From NCBI RefSeq assembly GCF_032362555.1, contig NC_083518.1, forward strand, positions 5,158,501 through 5,222,500: a stretch of 64,000 bases of DNA, written 5' to 3'. Positions within the stretch are counted from its first letter, which is position 1, and every line of letters starts with the position of its first letter. The translations under genes were made by a program, and so were the position numbers. Shown here one piece after another: positions 38,501-43,125 of this stretch. The DNA comes from Amyelois transitella. Its lineage: Eukaryota; Arthropoda; Insecta; Lepidoptera; Pyralidae. Under the pieces are notes generated by a model. The model did no database searches. It had not been told where the DNA came from and saw only the letters and a program-made list of their open reading frames with translations.

Positions 38501-39499
38501 GGTTAGTACCTATATGTAATCGTACCTTTTAAAATTTAAAAAATAGTTGTATTTAGAAAGTGACAGACATAAATAAGAGAAGGAAAGAAAAAACTTACGA
38601 GACCTTATTTTCCGTCTGAAGCTTGCTTAAGTGAGTGAGAGATTTTTCACGTCGGGTATAGATTTTTTGGGTTGCAGTGGAAGAAATATTGTCGTATTTG
38701 AGTTCCAAGTTTTATTTCATAATAACTTATTTTTTTTCTTATAATGTTTACTTCTATCAATAAACTGTAGGCCACTTACTCGTGGCCCACTTCACAAAAA
38801 ATGAATTCTATATTTTGCAATTACCCTTCCAGATCGTGGGACAAGGTTTACGTTGTGGCAAAGGACGGGCGCATGTCCTTCTACAAAGACCAGAAGGCTT
38901 ACAAGTCGGCGCCAGACCAGCACTGGCGCGGAGAGCCGCCGCTAGACCTTAACGGAGCAGTGGTGGAGGTCGCAGCAAACTATACCAAGAAGAAGCATGT
39001 CTTTAGACTCAGGTAACCTGGAATAAATAATGTGTGGTTTGAGACGAACCGCTGTACTGAGCCACTCCATTTTGACAAGAATAGAATGCTTGGACCCCTG
39101 CAATAAGGGGTTAATGTATGATGCTTGAAATGTCCTAAATGCTTGTAATCTTTATATAAACACGATCTAAAATTGGGTAAGTCCCGTAAGCATGGCGCAA
39201 CTTTCGTCCAAAGTTAGGTACCAAAACCAGGTAAATTACGAAAGATTTAGAACTCAAGAATAAATGATTTCATTGTTTTTTATCGTTTCAGGCTGAGCAG
39301 CGGCGCAGAATTCCTTCTCCAAGCGCACGACGAATCCGAAATGTCATGGTGGCTGGAGTCGCTGCGCGCGCGCACGGCCGCGCCCGCGCCGCGCTCGCAC
39401 ACGCTGCCGGCGCCGGCCAACCAGGAGCCGAAGCGCCGCTCCTTCTTCACACTCAAGAAGAAGTCAGTCTCGCCACTTAGCTTCCTATTCGCACCGTAG
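5436..39499 (+). CDS. beta-Spec: beta-spectrin (whole gene, 34 constitutive coding exons)
   Basis: Beta-spectrin pairs with alpha-spectrin to form the membrane skeleton and binds actin (CH domains), ankyrin (repeats 14-15) and phosphoinositides (PH). Exons: 5436-5571, 10073-10224, 10987-11160, 11554-11842, 12122-12293, 12667-12795, 13398-13610, 14155-14352, 14611-14740, 14952-15101, 19896-20035, 20651-20775, 21050-21180, 21564-21709, 22063-22186, 22565-22815, 23315-23474, 23765-23903, 24137-24318, 24577-24691, 24979-25103, 25513-25703, 26020-27182, 27362-27623, 27943-28147, 29671-29865, 30199-30354, 30585-30853, 31024-31247, 31984-32180, 33778-33928, 38408-38501, 38833-39012, 39292-39499. All junctions are GT-AG and keep frame, giving 2,291 aa, the usual length for conventional insect beta-spectrin. 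The start [12 protein letters not shown] matches the conserved insect N-terminus. Six candidate alternative exons are listed separately. Confidence 0.97.
5572..5970. other. Intron 1, first part; nothing recognised
   Basis: AT-rich intronic DNA between exon 1 and mariner copy 1. I see no exon, repeat or RNA gene in it. Confidence 0.5.
5971..7295 (-). mobile_element. mariner transposon, copy 1 (intron 1 of beta-spectrin)
   Basis: A 1,325-bp element, counting the flanking TA dinucleotides. The ends are imperfect inverted repeats: CTGTCAAGAAAGTAGCAGGAA on the left against CAGTCAGAAAAGTATCGGGAA on the right, read inward. It carries one intact transposase gene antisense to beta-spectrin. A second copy of identical length lies at 41644-42968; reading the two side by side I count four differences, so both arrived recently. 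Confidence 0.93.
6025..7098 (-). CDS. mariner transposase (copy 1), intact, Met next to the catalytic DE
   Basis: A 357-aa DDD transposase that would cut and paste its element at TA. The N-terminal half (about residues 1-120) is the paired helix-turn-helix region with the RSGRPS linker. The catalytic residues are D158 (in GDEMW), D253 (in HHDNAPSH) and D288 (in APAD), so the spacing is the mariner D(34)D. I chose ATG at 7098 because [13 protein letters not shown] is where family similarity begins; an in-frame ATG at 7173 would only add a hydrophobic leader. This copy has GDEMW where copy 2 keeps the usual GDETW. There is no frameshift or stop. It is probably translatable, but the T-to-M change beside the catalytic Asp may lower activity. 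Confidence 0.93.
   Translation of the reverse strand: MDKNIEQRVCLKFCIANGISCSESLKMLQKAYGESTLSKTRAYEWYKAFKSGRDVMEDLPRSGRPSTSATEVNIAKVKEIVTENPHSTLREIATELSVSHESIRTILTNNLGMKHVAARLVPKDLNFFQKLNRMRVAEDMLERVNSDPTFMKRIVTGDEMWVYEFDMQTSQQASEWRLPTEPKPKKPRQSRSKVKVMLTVFFDYRGVVHSEFLPEGQTVNKEYYLSVMRRLREQIRRKRPDLWKENSWILHHDNAPSHKAIIVNEFLTKHSTNTIEQPPYSPDMAPADFFLFPKLKLPLRGTRFQSVEDIKENSRRELTSIPETAFKKCFDDWIIRWRKCIVSKGAYFEGDKINLDE
7296..7642. other. Intron 1 spacer; nothing recognised
   Basis: AT-rich DNA between the mariner copy and the left terminal repeat of the deleted ISL2EU-type element. No coding or repeat signature seen. Confidence 0.5.
7936..7992 (+). pseudogene. Relic of THAP exon of an ISL2EU-type transposase
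   Basis: Reading from ATG at 7936 gives MSS, a stop, then [15 protein letters not shown]. This aligns with the THAP start of the intact transposase at 19332 ([20 protein letters not shown]), including the first zinc-binding Cys pair C-x4-C. The in-frame TAA and the loss of sequence after the lysine show it is dead. Confidence 0.75.
8250..8393 (-). pseudogene. Relic of YqaJ-protein exon 1 of an ISL2EU-type element
   Basis: From ATG at 8393 the minus strand reads [18 protein letters not shown] and, after a scrambled stretch, [15 protein letters not shown] followed by a GTAAGT donor at 8249. The intact homologue at 15564 reads [18 protein letters not shown] and ends [10 protein letters not shown] with GTAAGT at the same place. 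The scrambled part contains a 12-bp inverted duplication (AAATCTGGATTG and its complement, about 8286-8322) that replaced original codons. Confidence 0.72.
8706..9020 (+). promoter_or_regulatory. Possible 5'UTR/promoter of alternative beta-spectrin first exon
   Basis: DNA between the right end of the ISL2EU-type relic and the ATG of the alternative first exon. It is pyrimidine- and CG-richer than its surroundings around 8780-8820. No TATA box is evident. The promoter role is inferred only from the exon that follows. Confidence 0.3.
9021..9120 (+). CDS. beta-Spec: Candidate alternative first coding exon of beta-spectrin
   Basis: ATG at 9021 opens 33 codons beginning [18 protein letters not shown] and ending KVVVELR, followed by a GT (GAG|GTTGGT). 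It stops in phase 1, exactly the phase needed to join exon 2 at 10073, giving [12 protein letters not shown]. In vertebrate beta-II-spectrin a short isoform swaps its N-terminus at this same D-ERE junction, which makes a second promoter plausible. The resulting protein would lack the first 45 residues of the main form but keep both CH domains. The donor is not a strong consensus match, and no transcript evidence is available to me. Confidence 0.55.
9121..9965. other. Intron 1, third part; probable old repeat at 9600-9830
   Basis: Mostly AT-rich intron. A GC-richer island near 9600-9830, just before the LINE fragment, has the composition of an old non-LTR element but no readable domain. Confidence 0.4.
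9966..10032 (+). mobile_element. Fragment of LINE reverse transcriptase
   Basis: The frame starting at 9978 reads [14 protein letters not shown], the conserved [SR]GVPQGS-LGP motif of non-LTR reverse transcriptases. It is cut off on both sides and ends only about 40 bp before the acceptor of beta-spectrin exon 2. Too short to assign to a clade. Confidence 0.7.
10073..12795 (+). CDS. beta-Spec: beta-spectrin exons 2-6: tandem CH actin-binding domain
   Basis: Exons 10073-10224 and 10987-11160 encode CH1 (about residues 46-154, with [11 protein letters not shown] and [16 protein letters not shown]). Exons 11554-11842, 12122-12293 and 12667-12795 encode the linker and CH2 ([37 protein letters not shown]) and the start of the first spectrin repeat. 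These are the F-actin and protein 4.1 contact regions. Introns at 10225-10986, 11161-11553, 11843-12121 and 12294-12666 are AT-rich with nothing recognised. Confidence 0.96.
12843..13215 (+). repeat. tRNA-derived SINE, copy 2
   Basis: Same family as 4527-4850, in the same orientation. It has an A-box-like head (GGTGGTCGAATGG), a mutated B-box (GGTTCAAATTC near 12908) and the shared AGGCAACTGGATATGTAATC body with the CTGGGCTCCTCTCC tail. Lies in the intron between beta-spectrin exons 6 and 7. Confidence 0.75.
13398..15101 (+). CDS. beta-Spec: beta-spectrin exons 7-10: spectrin repeats 1-2 region
   Basis: Exons 13398-13610, 14155-14352, 14611-14740 and 14952-15101 encode residues of about 351-581. 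Strongly conserved blocks include [53 protein letters not shown] and [17 protein letters not shown]. The long-helix, heptad-like pattern is that of spectrin triple-helix repeats. Repeat DNA fills most of the 13611-14154 intron. Confidence 0.96.
13650..13915 (+). repeat. Interspersed repeat (CCTTGCGGGGTAGAC family), copy 1
   Basis: Starts with a (CATA)n stretch and carries TCCCTTGCGGGGTAGACA, GACAACCATGGGAAAGAGAT and GGGAACCACACGGCA blocks. Near-identical blocks occur at 20282-20555 and 58925-59165, with a fragment at 60865-60960. No coding capacity; probably a non-autonomous retroelement of lepidopterans. Confidence 0.75.
13960..14075 (+). repeat. Interspersed repeat fragment (CGCGGGAACT family)
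   Basis: GCAGCTGCGCCCGCGTGCA followed by a CGTAAATTCCACGGGAACTA block and AAAAGTACCCTATGAC. This resembles the GACTTCGTCCGC...CCGCGGGAACTC...AGTAGCCTATGTG tail seen at 31395-31610, so it is an older relative of that repeat. Confidence 0.55.
14490..14565 (+). repeat. SINE fragment, copy 3
   Basis: Contains AGGCAACTGGATGTGTATCC and ATGATCGATCCAATACAGGT, matching the body of the SINE at 4527-4850 (positions about 4685-4725). Head and tail are missing. Confidence 0.6.
15416..15434 (+). promoter_or_regulatory. Subterminal inverted motif with CRE-like core, left
   Basis: GTGATGTCACGAGTTGCAA lies about 130 bp upstream of the YqaJ-protein ATG. Its inverted partner, differing at one position (R = G/A), lies at 19361-19379 just upstream of the transposase ATG. 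The TGATGTCA core resembles a CREB/ATF site. It may drive both genes, or be a subterminal transposase-binding site. Confidence 0.5.
15564..17004 (+). CDS. YqaJ-domain nuclease with SWIM-like finger, encoded by the ISL2EU-type element
   Basis: Two exons, 15564-15691 and 15834-17004, join in phase 2 (AT|T) to give 432 aa. A SWIM-like zinc finger reads [16 protein letters not shown] (about residues 103-120). The C-terminal half is a lambda-exonuclease/YqaJ nuclease fold: GRITAS motif, then G-S-P-D-G with D333, then E342-I-K344 and Q-x-Q in AQVQLQMF. These are the metal-binding and catalytic positions of that fold. YqaJ proteins accompany THAP-DDE transposases in ISL2EU elements; their role in transposition is not established. 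The gene converges on the transposase, with 312 bp between the stops. No damage seen. Confidence 0.87.
17317..19332 (-). CDS. THAP-DDE transposase of ISL2EU-type element
   Basis: Three exons on the minus strand, 19332-19141, 19013-18755 and 18593-17317, join cleanly (phases 0 and 1) to give 575 aa. Residues 1-64 form the start of a THAP DNA-binding finger (YCAVPQC and CEDHF, the C2-CH ligands). Its C-terminal part lies in exon 2, with the hallmark [14 protein letters not shown]. Residues about 155-310 are Ser-rich. The DDE_Tnp_4-type catalytic core has D407 (IIDCLE), D482 (ILADRGF) and E530 (HIERVIRRL), 47 residues between the last two. The ORF is unbroken. A domesticated gene cannot be excluded, but the terminal repeats argue for a transposon. 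Confidence 0.88.
19361..19379 (-). promoter_or_regulatory. Subterminal inverted motif with CRE-like core, right
   Basis: On the minus strand this reads GTGATGTCACGAGTTACAA, the partner of 15416-15434. It ends about 30 bp before the transposase ATG, so it sits in the likely core promoter or 5'UTR. Confidence 0.5.
19896..25703 (+). CDS. beta-Spec: beta-spectrin exons 11-22: spectrin repeats about 3-9
   Basis: Twelve exons (listed in the gene entry) encode residues of about 582-1190. Recognisable conserved blocks are [96 protein letters not shown] and [11 protein letters not shown]. Introns of more than 300 bp here (20036-20650, 21181-21563, 21710-22062, 22187-22564, 22816-23314) hold the repeats and inverted duplications listed separately, otherwise AT-rich DNA. 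Confidence 0.96.
20282..20555 (+). repeat. Interspersed repeat (CCTTGCGGGGTAGAC family), copy 2
   Basis: Best preserved copy in the window: a (CATA)n start, CCCTTGCGGGGTAGACAGAG, GTGACAGGTTGCTAGCCC, TTTTACGACATCCATGGGAA and GCCGGGAACCACACGGCAC. It ends about 95 bp before the acceptor of beta-spectrin exon 12. Confidence 0.78.
22857..22965 (+). pseudogene. Decayed tandem copy of the end of beta-spectrin exon 16
   Basis: Begins just 42 bp after the exon 16 donor. It matches the last ~100 bp of the exon, for example GACGCGGCTTATCAGTGGGT against the exon's GACGCGGCTGATCAGTGGAT, and GATGATGTTGAGATCATG in both. The copy has many substitutions, a one-base insertion, an in-frame TAA and no donor, so it is a dead duplicate. 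Confidence 0.85.
23602..23651. repeat. Perfect inverted repeat, 23-bp arms, 4-bp spacer
   Basis: Arm CTCTGTCATCATTAAACATT (first 20 of 23) at 23602-23624 is followed by AGTG and the exact complement at 23629-23651. Lies in the intron between beta-spectrin exons 17 and 18. Confidence 0.95.
23925..23962. repeat. Perfect inverted repeat, 16-bp arms, 6-bp spacer
   Basis: AAAAAAGGCCCTATAT at 23925-23940 is mirrored exactly at 23947-23962 across TCAGTT. It sits 21 bp into the intron after exon 18. It looks like a bacterial terminator but has no such role in this context. Confidence 0.95.
25180..25378 (+). repeat. Interspersed repeat, LINE (RTE-like) 3' tail
   Basis: ATGGTTAATGGAAGGATGTG, GTCTCTGCCCACCCCTCC and AAGCGTGATTTATGTATG, ending in a short (ATGT)n run. 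This block is the familiar 3' end of lepidopteran RTE-type LINEs; no coding part remains. Confidence 0.6.
26020..27182 (+). CDS. beta-Spec: beta-spectrin exon 23 (large exon, repeats about 10-13)
   Basis: A single 1,163-nt exon encodes residues of about 1191-1578. It enters in phase 2 and leaves in phase 1 at AATG|GTAATT. Continuous spectrin-repeat sequence includes [40 protein letters not shown] and [18 protein letters not shown]. The frame stays open well upstream of the acceptor and past the donor, but conservation stops at the splice sites. Codon use is less CG-rich than in neighbouring short exons. Confidence 0.95.
27362..28147 (+). CDS. beta-Spec: beta-spectrin exons 24-25: start of ankyrin-binding region
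   Basis: Exons 27362-27623 and 27943-28147 encode about residues 1579-1734 ([60 protein letters not shown]). By comparison with vertebrate beta-spectrins this enters the repeats 14-15 ankyrin-binding module. Exon 25 ends TCACT|GTGAGT at 28147; this exon end and donor are the template of the 128-bp tandem array that follows. Confidence 0.95.
28044..29477 (+). repeat. 128-bp tandem array copying an exon end and its 5' splice site
   Basis: The unit is the last ~95 nt of beta-spectrin exon 25 plus 33 nt of intron beginning GTGAGTGTTG. Counting the genuine exon, there are 11 donors at 128-bp steps from 28148 to 29428, and the array stops within a twelfth unit at 29477. Copies differ by only a few bases: GTGGATCACC in units 1-3 against GTGGTTCACC from unit 4 on, and GTAC/GTGC in the intronic part. 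All copies lack one G present in the true exon (CTGTCGCGAGAGG becomes CTGTCCGAGAGG), so they came from one early copy. Only the first donor keeps the reading frame without meeting a stop. Confidence 0.97.
29671..32180 (+). CDS. beta-Spec: beta-spectrin exons 26-30: repeats about 15-17, tetramerisation region
   Basis: Exons 29671-29865, 30199-30354, 30585-30853, 31024-31247 and 31984-32180 encode about residues 1735-2081. Hallmarks are [40 protein letters not shown] and [20 protein letters not shown]. The last belongs to the partial 17th repeat, which pairs with the alpha-spectrin N-terminus to form tetramers. Exon 30 ends in phase 0 (RLTT), the point where the 253-codon cassette could be inserted. 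Confidence 0.95.
31395..31610 (+). repeat. Interspersed repeat (GACTTCGTCCGC...AGTAGCCTATGTG tail)
   Basis: Contains GCCCGCGACTTCGTCCGCAT, AAAAAGTAGCCTATGTGTTA, AATCGGTTCAGTAGTTTTTG and ends ACTTTCGCCTTTATAATAGT. This is a very common arthropod and lepidopteran interspersed tail. The family was not identified further. Confidence 0.7.
32181..32729. other. Intron before the 253-codon cassette
   Basis: AT-rich DNA, with no exon recognised until the long pyrimidine tract (about 32690-32727) that precedes the cassette acceptor. Confidence 0.5.
32730..33488 (+). CDS. beta-Spec: Candidate 253-codon cassette exon of beta-spectrin
   Basis: An open frame of 759 nt (exactly 253 codons) lies between a pyrimidine-rich acceptor (TTTCTCTATCACTAG) and a consensus donor (GGT|GTAAGT). 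It is in phase 0 on both sides, matching exon 30 (RLTT|) and exon 31 (|FEVKEMKRR). It opens [17 protein letters not shown]. The sequence is rich in Ser, Thr, Lys and Pro ([41 protein letters not shown]) with no recognised domain, so it is probably disordered and phosphorylatable. Skipping leaves the canonical protein intact. The evidence is open frame, phases and splice signals; I have no transcript data. Confidence 0.62.
33778..33928 (+). CDS. beta-Spec: beta-spectrin exon 31: charged linker
   Basis: Phase 0 to phase 1 exon of 151 nt. It encodes [20 protein letters not shown] and then an Ala-rich, Glu/Arg-rich helix (eight consecutive Ala) ending AEQESQPQ. It corresponds to the [11 protein letters not shown] linker start in fly beta-spectrin and leads to the PH domain. 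Confidence 0.93.
33929..34891. other. Intron; one inverted duplication, otherwise nothing supported
   Basis: Contains the 23-bp inverted repeat at 34138-34185 and a 90-codon open frame from 34617 with a hydrophobic start. I could not tie that frame to a gene. Confidence 0.5.
34138..34185. repeat. Perfect inverted repeat, 23-bp arms, 2-bp spacer
   Basis: TTTGCAAGTTTTGTGAGACA (first 20 of 23) at 34138-34160 and its exact complement at 34163-34185, separated by CA. Confidence 0.95.
34892..34930 (+). CDS. beta-Spec: Candidate 39-nt cassette exon of the beta-spectrin linker
   Basis: Lies between AAAG and CCAG|GTAAAC, phase 1 on both sides, 13 codons. It encodes (A)[12 protein letters not shown], which resembles the preceding exon's end AAEQESQPQ. 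The upstream pyrimidine tract is weak, so it is probably optional if real. Confidence 0.5.
34931..36423. other. Linker intron, AT-rich
   Basis: Apart from the 15-nt microexon candidate at 35586-35600, I see only AT-rich DNA and short T-rich stretches. Confidence 0.5.
35586..35600 (+). CDS. beta-Spec: Candidate 15-nt microexon of the beta-spectrin linker
   Basis: TGCTTTCTTTTCAAG is followed by CTGTCTCCGAAGAAG and the donor GTAGGT. Phase 1 on both sides; it would add AVSEE in frame. Splice signals on both sides are good for such a short exon. Support is limited to signals and phase. Confidence 0.42.
36424..36546 (+). CDS. beta-Spec: Candidate 123-nt Pro/Ala-rich cassette exon of the beta-spectrin linker
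   Basis: Between CATGCAG and TCCA|GTAAGT, 41 codons, phase 1 on both sides. It encodes (V)[18 protein letters not shown] and then a [19 protein letters not shown] stretch. High GC against AT-rich flanks and a perfect GTAAGT donor support a real exon. The composition is that of a flexible linker between the last repeat and the PH domain. Confidence 0.68.
36547..37404. other. Linker intron; nothing recognised
   Basis: AT-rich with a long pyrimidine-rich run before the next exon (about 37140-37390). No coding signal. Confidence 0.5.
37405..37548 (+). CDS. beta-Spec: 144-nt Ser/Arg-rich basic exon of the beta-spectrin linker
   Basis: Between GCGACAG and GAAG|GTAACA, 48 codons, phase 1 on both sides. 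It encodes a Ser/Thr/Pro start, then [20 protein letters not shown] and [12 protein letters not shown] second in-phase donor, TCCG|GTAAGG at 37446, would shorten it to 42 nt and remove the whole basic Phe/Trp-containing segment, a possible membrane or phosphorylation switch. GC-rich against AT-rich flanks. Confidence 0.72.
37549..38407. other. Linker intron; nothing recognised
   Basis: AT-rich intron. An imperfect inverted repeat (AATAAAAATACGC and its degenerate complement) lies near 38277-38335. Confidence 0.45.
38408..39499 (+). CDS. beta-Spec: beta-spectrin exons 32-34: PH domain and C-terminus
   Basis: Exons 38408-38501, 38833-39012 and 39292-39499. The first opens with acidic [14 protein letters not shown] and leads into [20 protein letters not shown], the start of the PH domain. 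The domain continues through [34 protein letters not shown] and [15 protein letters not shown], with the hallmark Trp. After a Pro/Ala linker the protein ends [18 protein letters not shown] and a few residues more, stop at 39497-39499. An alternative splice from 39467 to an acceptor at 40251 would end it FFTLKKN, closer to the FFTLKKK end known from flies. Confidence 0.92.
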
Positions 39500-40600
39500 C
39501 GACGCATGCGTTGGTTCAGAAGCATGTCACGTGTGTATATGATAGTGGGTGTGCCGTTTGGAGATGGACGAATTTGTTAAAAAGTTTTTTACTTGTCTGT
39601 CTTGTCTTGTAATGGTTGAATGTCACAGAATATAGAGACATTTTTCTTCTTCCTTCATTTTCATCTTCCTATTTTTTTATGGTAGATAGAGAATGATATT
39701 TGCATTAAGTATTTTAGTAGTACTATTTTCTGAATAAATGCAAGTATTTGTAAATATTTCAAGTCCGTGGAGTTCTATTTTTAAGTTATTTAAGAGGCCA
39801 AAAGAAAGATTGCTTATTGCACCAGTTTCAAAAATATAAATGCACCAACTACGCATTTTTGTTCTTATTAGATACATCGACAGTTATTTATTTGAAAATG
39901 AATTCTATGATAAAGAATATATTTACAATGGAAAAGTTCGTCCGTCTCCTTTTTATGTCTGTTGGTTGAGTGGGACATCTACATGTGTATCATGAATTCA
40001 TAGAATGTAAGACTAATTTGTACTAACCTACATTTTTTATTCGTAACATTTCACGCTTTATTCATTTTTCACATCTTTAATCATCTTAGGGCAATCTATC
40101 AAGGAATACGTCCTAACTTCATTATCAGTTTGAAGATGTTTTTGAATGTGTCTTAAAACTGCATGACCTTATGACTAACAGCGTTTTAATTTAACTAACA
40201 TTTCAAAGAAATTTTATAATAGACGTTTAACACTATTATATAACTTTCCAGCTAAACATCCAGGAGCGCGAGAGCCGCACGTCATGATTCCTCATTAGGT
40301 CCCGCGTCCCGCCGCGCACGCCCGCGGCATGTACTCGCGGCCATCGCATACAGGACGCCGCATATTTCTCACGATGCTTGCTTCCGTAAGCTTTGCCTAT
40401 GAAGAAATTATGTCGAACGCGGCAATATCGACTGTCAAATAAATGTTATTATTATTTTGTTGCGTACAAATACGTTATTTAAGACTGTATCGTAATTGAG
40501 TGTTTGATTCGCCTTTGTATTTATATCGTTCGGTGCTCCTACCGGCAGATGATTCAAGTATGCATGATCCCACCCCCGAATGTGTAATTGTTGAAACGAT

Positions 40601-40606
40601 AATAAA
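40601..40606 (+). terminator. Poly(A) signal, proximal
   Basis: AATAAA within AATAAATAAAATA, about 1.1 kb after the beta-spectrin stop. Confidence 0.6.
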
Positions 40607-41468
40607 TAAAATACATATTATTATTATTATTAAATTACTAAATGCGACGCTATTTATGACTAGATGGTTTTAGTGTTTAAATTCAGATTGAGAATATATA
40701 TATATATTTTAATTATTTATATATATAAAATGGAGCTAGCGTAATGTAAATTCAGTTGAACTAGAAATGTATGTCGTTTGATTCACTAATTCGAAAGTTT
40801 TACTAGATAATTATATTGACCAAACAAATATCAATCAATGGAATTTTAATATCGCATTTGATATCTCAAATTAGCTAGGTGGCTGGATTGTAACCGCATT
40901 TACTTCAATAGCGTAACCCAGTGATTGACGTTTTACTACCGGACTCGGATAAATAAAATATTATAACGTAAGCTAACGTATTAGAGTTAATTTCCTTTAT
41001 AAAGTGTCTTCTATCCGATACTTCGGCGTTGCTGTTTGCTACAGAGCCGCATTTAACGTATTCTCTCCAGAATTCCTTCTTAGACGTAATTTAAGGGACG
41101 TAGAAGTAGCGTAGAGCGCGGGCAGCAATGCCGGAGTGTTATTTGTAAGTATGCTTGATCGCCTCGTAAGTGCTTCTAAAGTAATGTGTCTTATTATTAA
41201 TTGATTACTTTACTGCCAATTTTCACAAAATGTTTATTTGTATAAGCGATTCATGTCTTAAATTCACTTTTAAATATTACGATCACACATTTTTAGTTCT
41301 GTTTACATTTAATGATTATGTACCTATATGACGTGTCGGGTGTCATGGCAGGGCTGGTGACCGTGGTCCATTAGACCGTATGACTGTACTGCCATGTTAC
41401 CAGACACTATTGCATGTAAACCTATGTTTAAATATTTTATTTGAAATTTTACTTTTTGAGGAAAATAT

Positions 41469-41474
41469 AATAAA
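41469..41474 (+). terminator. Poly(A) signal, distal
   Basis: AATAAA followed by AGATGTTTTC and a T-rich stretch. It lies only 28 bp before the TTAA at which the piggyBac-like element is inserted. Confidence 0.6.
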
Positions 41475-41643
41475 GATGTTTTCAAATAGTACGCTGTTTT
41501 ATTAACCCTTCGTAAGCTTTAGGCCGTATCCGGGCATGTACTAGGAATGCTTTGTTCCGGATCCGTCCAAATGCACTCGTCGTAGTTTTTACACAAATAT
41601 AATATCTAATAACAAGAAATAAGGTGTTTTATTATTTGAAATG

Positions 41644-42968
41644 TACTACTCTGTCAAGAAAGTAGCAGGAAAAGATCAATAATACACAAACTGTTTGTTA
41701 TTCATCCAAATTTATTTTATCACCTTCAAAATATGCTCCTTTAGAAACGATACACTTACGCCAACGAATAATCCAATCATCAAAACATTTTTTAAACGCT
41801 GTTTCCGGAATTGAGGTCAGTTCTCGCCGCGAATTCTCTTTTATGTCTTCTACCGATTGAAAACGGGTGCCACGAAGTGGTAATTTGAGTTTAGGAAAAA
41901 GAAAAAAGTCGGCTGGAGCCATATCTGGTGAATATGGTGGTTGCTCGATGGTATTTGTTGAGTGTTTGGTTAAAAATTCGTTCACAATGATGGCCTTGTG
42001 CGAAGGTGCATTATCATGGTGCAAAATCCAAGAATTTTCTTTCCACAAATCTGGCCTTTTTCGTCGGATTTGCTCTCTTAAACGCCGCATAACACTCAAA
42101 TAATATTCCTTATTTACCGTTTGACCTTCCGGCAAGAATTCCGAGTGCACAACACCGCGATAGTCAAAGAAAACAGTCAACATGACTTTGACTTTTGAAC
42201 GACTTTGGCGTGGTTTTTTCGGTTTCGGTTCAGTTGGAAGGCGCCACTCCGAAGCTTGTTGACTAGTTTGCATGTCAAACTCGTAAACCCACGTCTCGTC
42301 ACCAGTAACAATGCGTTTCATGAATGTTGGGTCGGAATTGACTCGTTCTAGCATGTCCTCAGCGACTCTCATGCGATTGAGTTTTTGAAAAAAATTCAGG
42401 TCTTTTGGGACTAGCCGAGCGGCAACATGTTTCATACCCAAATTATTAGTTAAAATGGTACGGATCGACTTGTGAGATACAGAAAGTTCGGTGGCTATCT
42501 CTCTCAAAGTTGAATGAGGATTTTCAGTCACTATTTCCTTCACTTTTGCGATGTTAACTTCAGTTGCAGACGTTGATGGCCTACCAGAGCGAGGCAAATC
42601 TTCCATCACATCTCGACCGCTTTTGAACGCTTTGTACCACTCATAAGCACGAGTTTTTGATAAAGTCGATTCACCGTAAGCCTTCTGTAACATTTTCAGT
42701 GACTCCGAACACGATATTCCATTGGCAATGCAAAATTTAAGACAAACTCTTTGTTCGATGTTTTTATCCATTATGAAATTAGCAATACACACTAGATATG
42801 ATATAACTAAAAATAGCACTGTATTTAATGTAAACAACAGATGCAACTCAAACTCCGCGCCAAAATGGAAAACAGTTGTGCCAATCTAACAACAACAAAA
42901 AAAACAAAAATTTGAATTTGGAACCATAAATAAATAATCCATTCCCGATACTTTTTTGACTGAATGTA
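41644..42968 (-). mobile_element. mariner transposon, copy 2 (nested in piggyBac-like element)
   Basis: Same 1,325-bp length, orientation and ends as copy 1, with TA on both sides. It lies about 140 bp inside the left end of the piggyBac-like element, so it arrived after that element. The right end has TTTTTTGACTG where copy 1 has TTTTCTGACTG. Confidence 0.93.
41698..42771 (-). CDS. mariner transposase (copy 2), intact
   Basis: A 357-aa transposase from ATG at 42771, identical to copy 1 apart from two residues: it has the family-typical GDETW at the first catalytic Asp (copy 1 has GDEMW) and HKSIR where copy 1 has HESIR. Catalytic D158, D253 and D288 are all present, with D(34)D spacing. No stop or frameshift. 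Of the two copies, this one better matches an active enzyme at the catalytic site. Confidence 0.93.
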   Translation of the reverse strand: MDKNIEQRVCLKFCIANGISCSESLKMLQKAYGESTLSKTRAYEWYKAFKSGRDVMEDLPRSGRPSTSATEVNIAKVKEIVTENPHSTLREIATELSVSHKSIRTILTNNLGMKHVAARLVPKDLNFFQKLNRMRVAEDMLERVNSDPTFMKRIVTGDETWVYEFDMQTSQQASEWRLPTEPKPKKPRQSRSKVKVMLTVFFDYRGVVHSEFLPEGQTVNKEYYLSVMRRLREQIRRKRPDLWKENSWILHHDNAPSHKAIIVNEFLTKHSTNTIEQPPYSPDMAPADFFLFPKLKLPLRGTRFQSVEDIKENSRRELTSIPETAFKKCFDDWIIRWRKCIVSKGAYFEGDKINLDE

Positions 42969-43039
42969 TTTCTAACGAATGAAGCCGTCATAGACAACTG
43001 TCAAATATGAATTTCATCCGTTCATTTAGCTAACCAAGT

Positions 43040-43125
43040 CATTTCAAATTGTGACTTCGTTGTGTTGCAAAGTGACTGAAGAACGTGTGAGAAAACTCGT
43101 CTTTTTTGGCTGTAATTACAAACAG
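43040..43125 (+). promoter_or_regulatory. Likely 5'UTR exon of piggyBac-like transposase gene
   Basis: A less AT-rich stretch ends ACAAACAG|GTATGT at 43125. The coding exon downstream starts at an acceptor (TTATTGACAG, ending 44485) six bases before its ATG, so an upstream 5'UTR exon is required, and this donor is the best candidate. The transcription start was not located. Confidence 0.45.

Larger units (their letters stand above)
39500..41505 (+). other. beta-Spec: beta-spectrin 3'UTR and end of gene
   Basis: AT-rich non-coding DNA downstream of the stop. An acceptor TTTCCAG at 40245-40251 could define an alternative last exon with an immediate TAA. Two good poly(A) signals follow, at 40601 and 41469. 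No other gene is seen. Confidence 0.7.
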
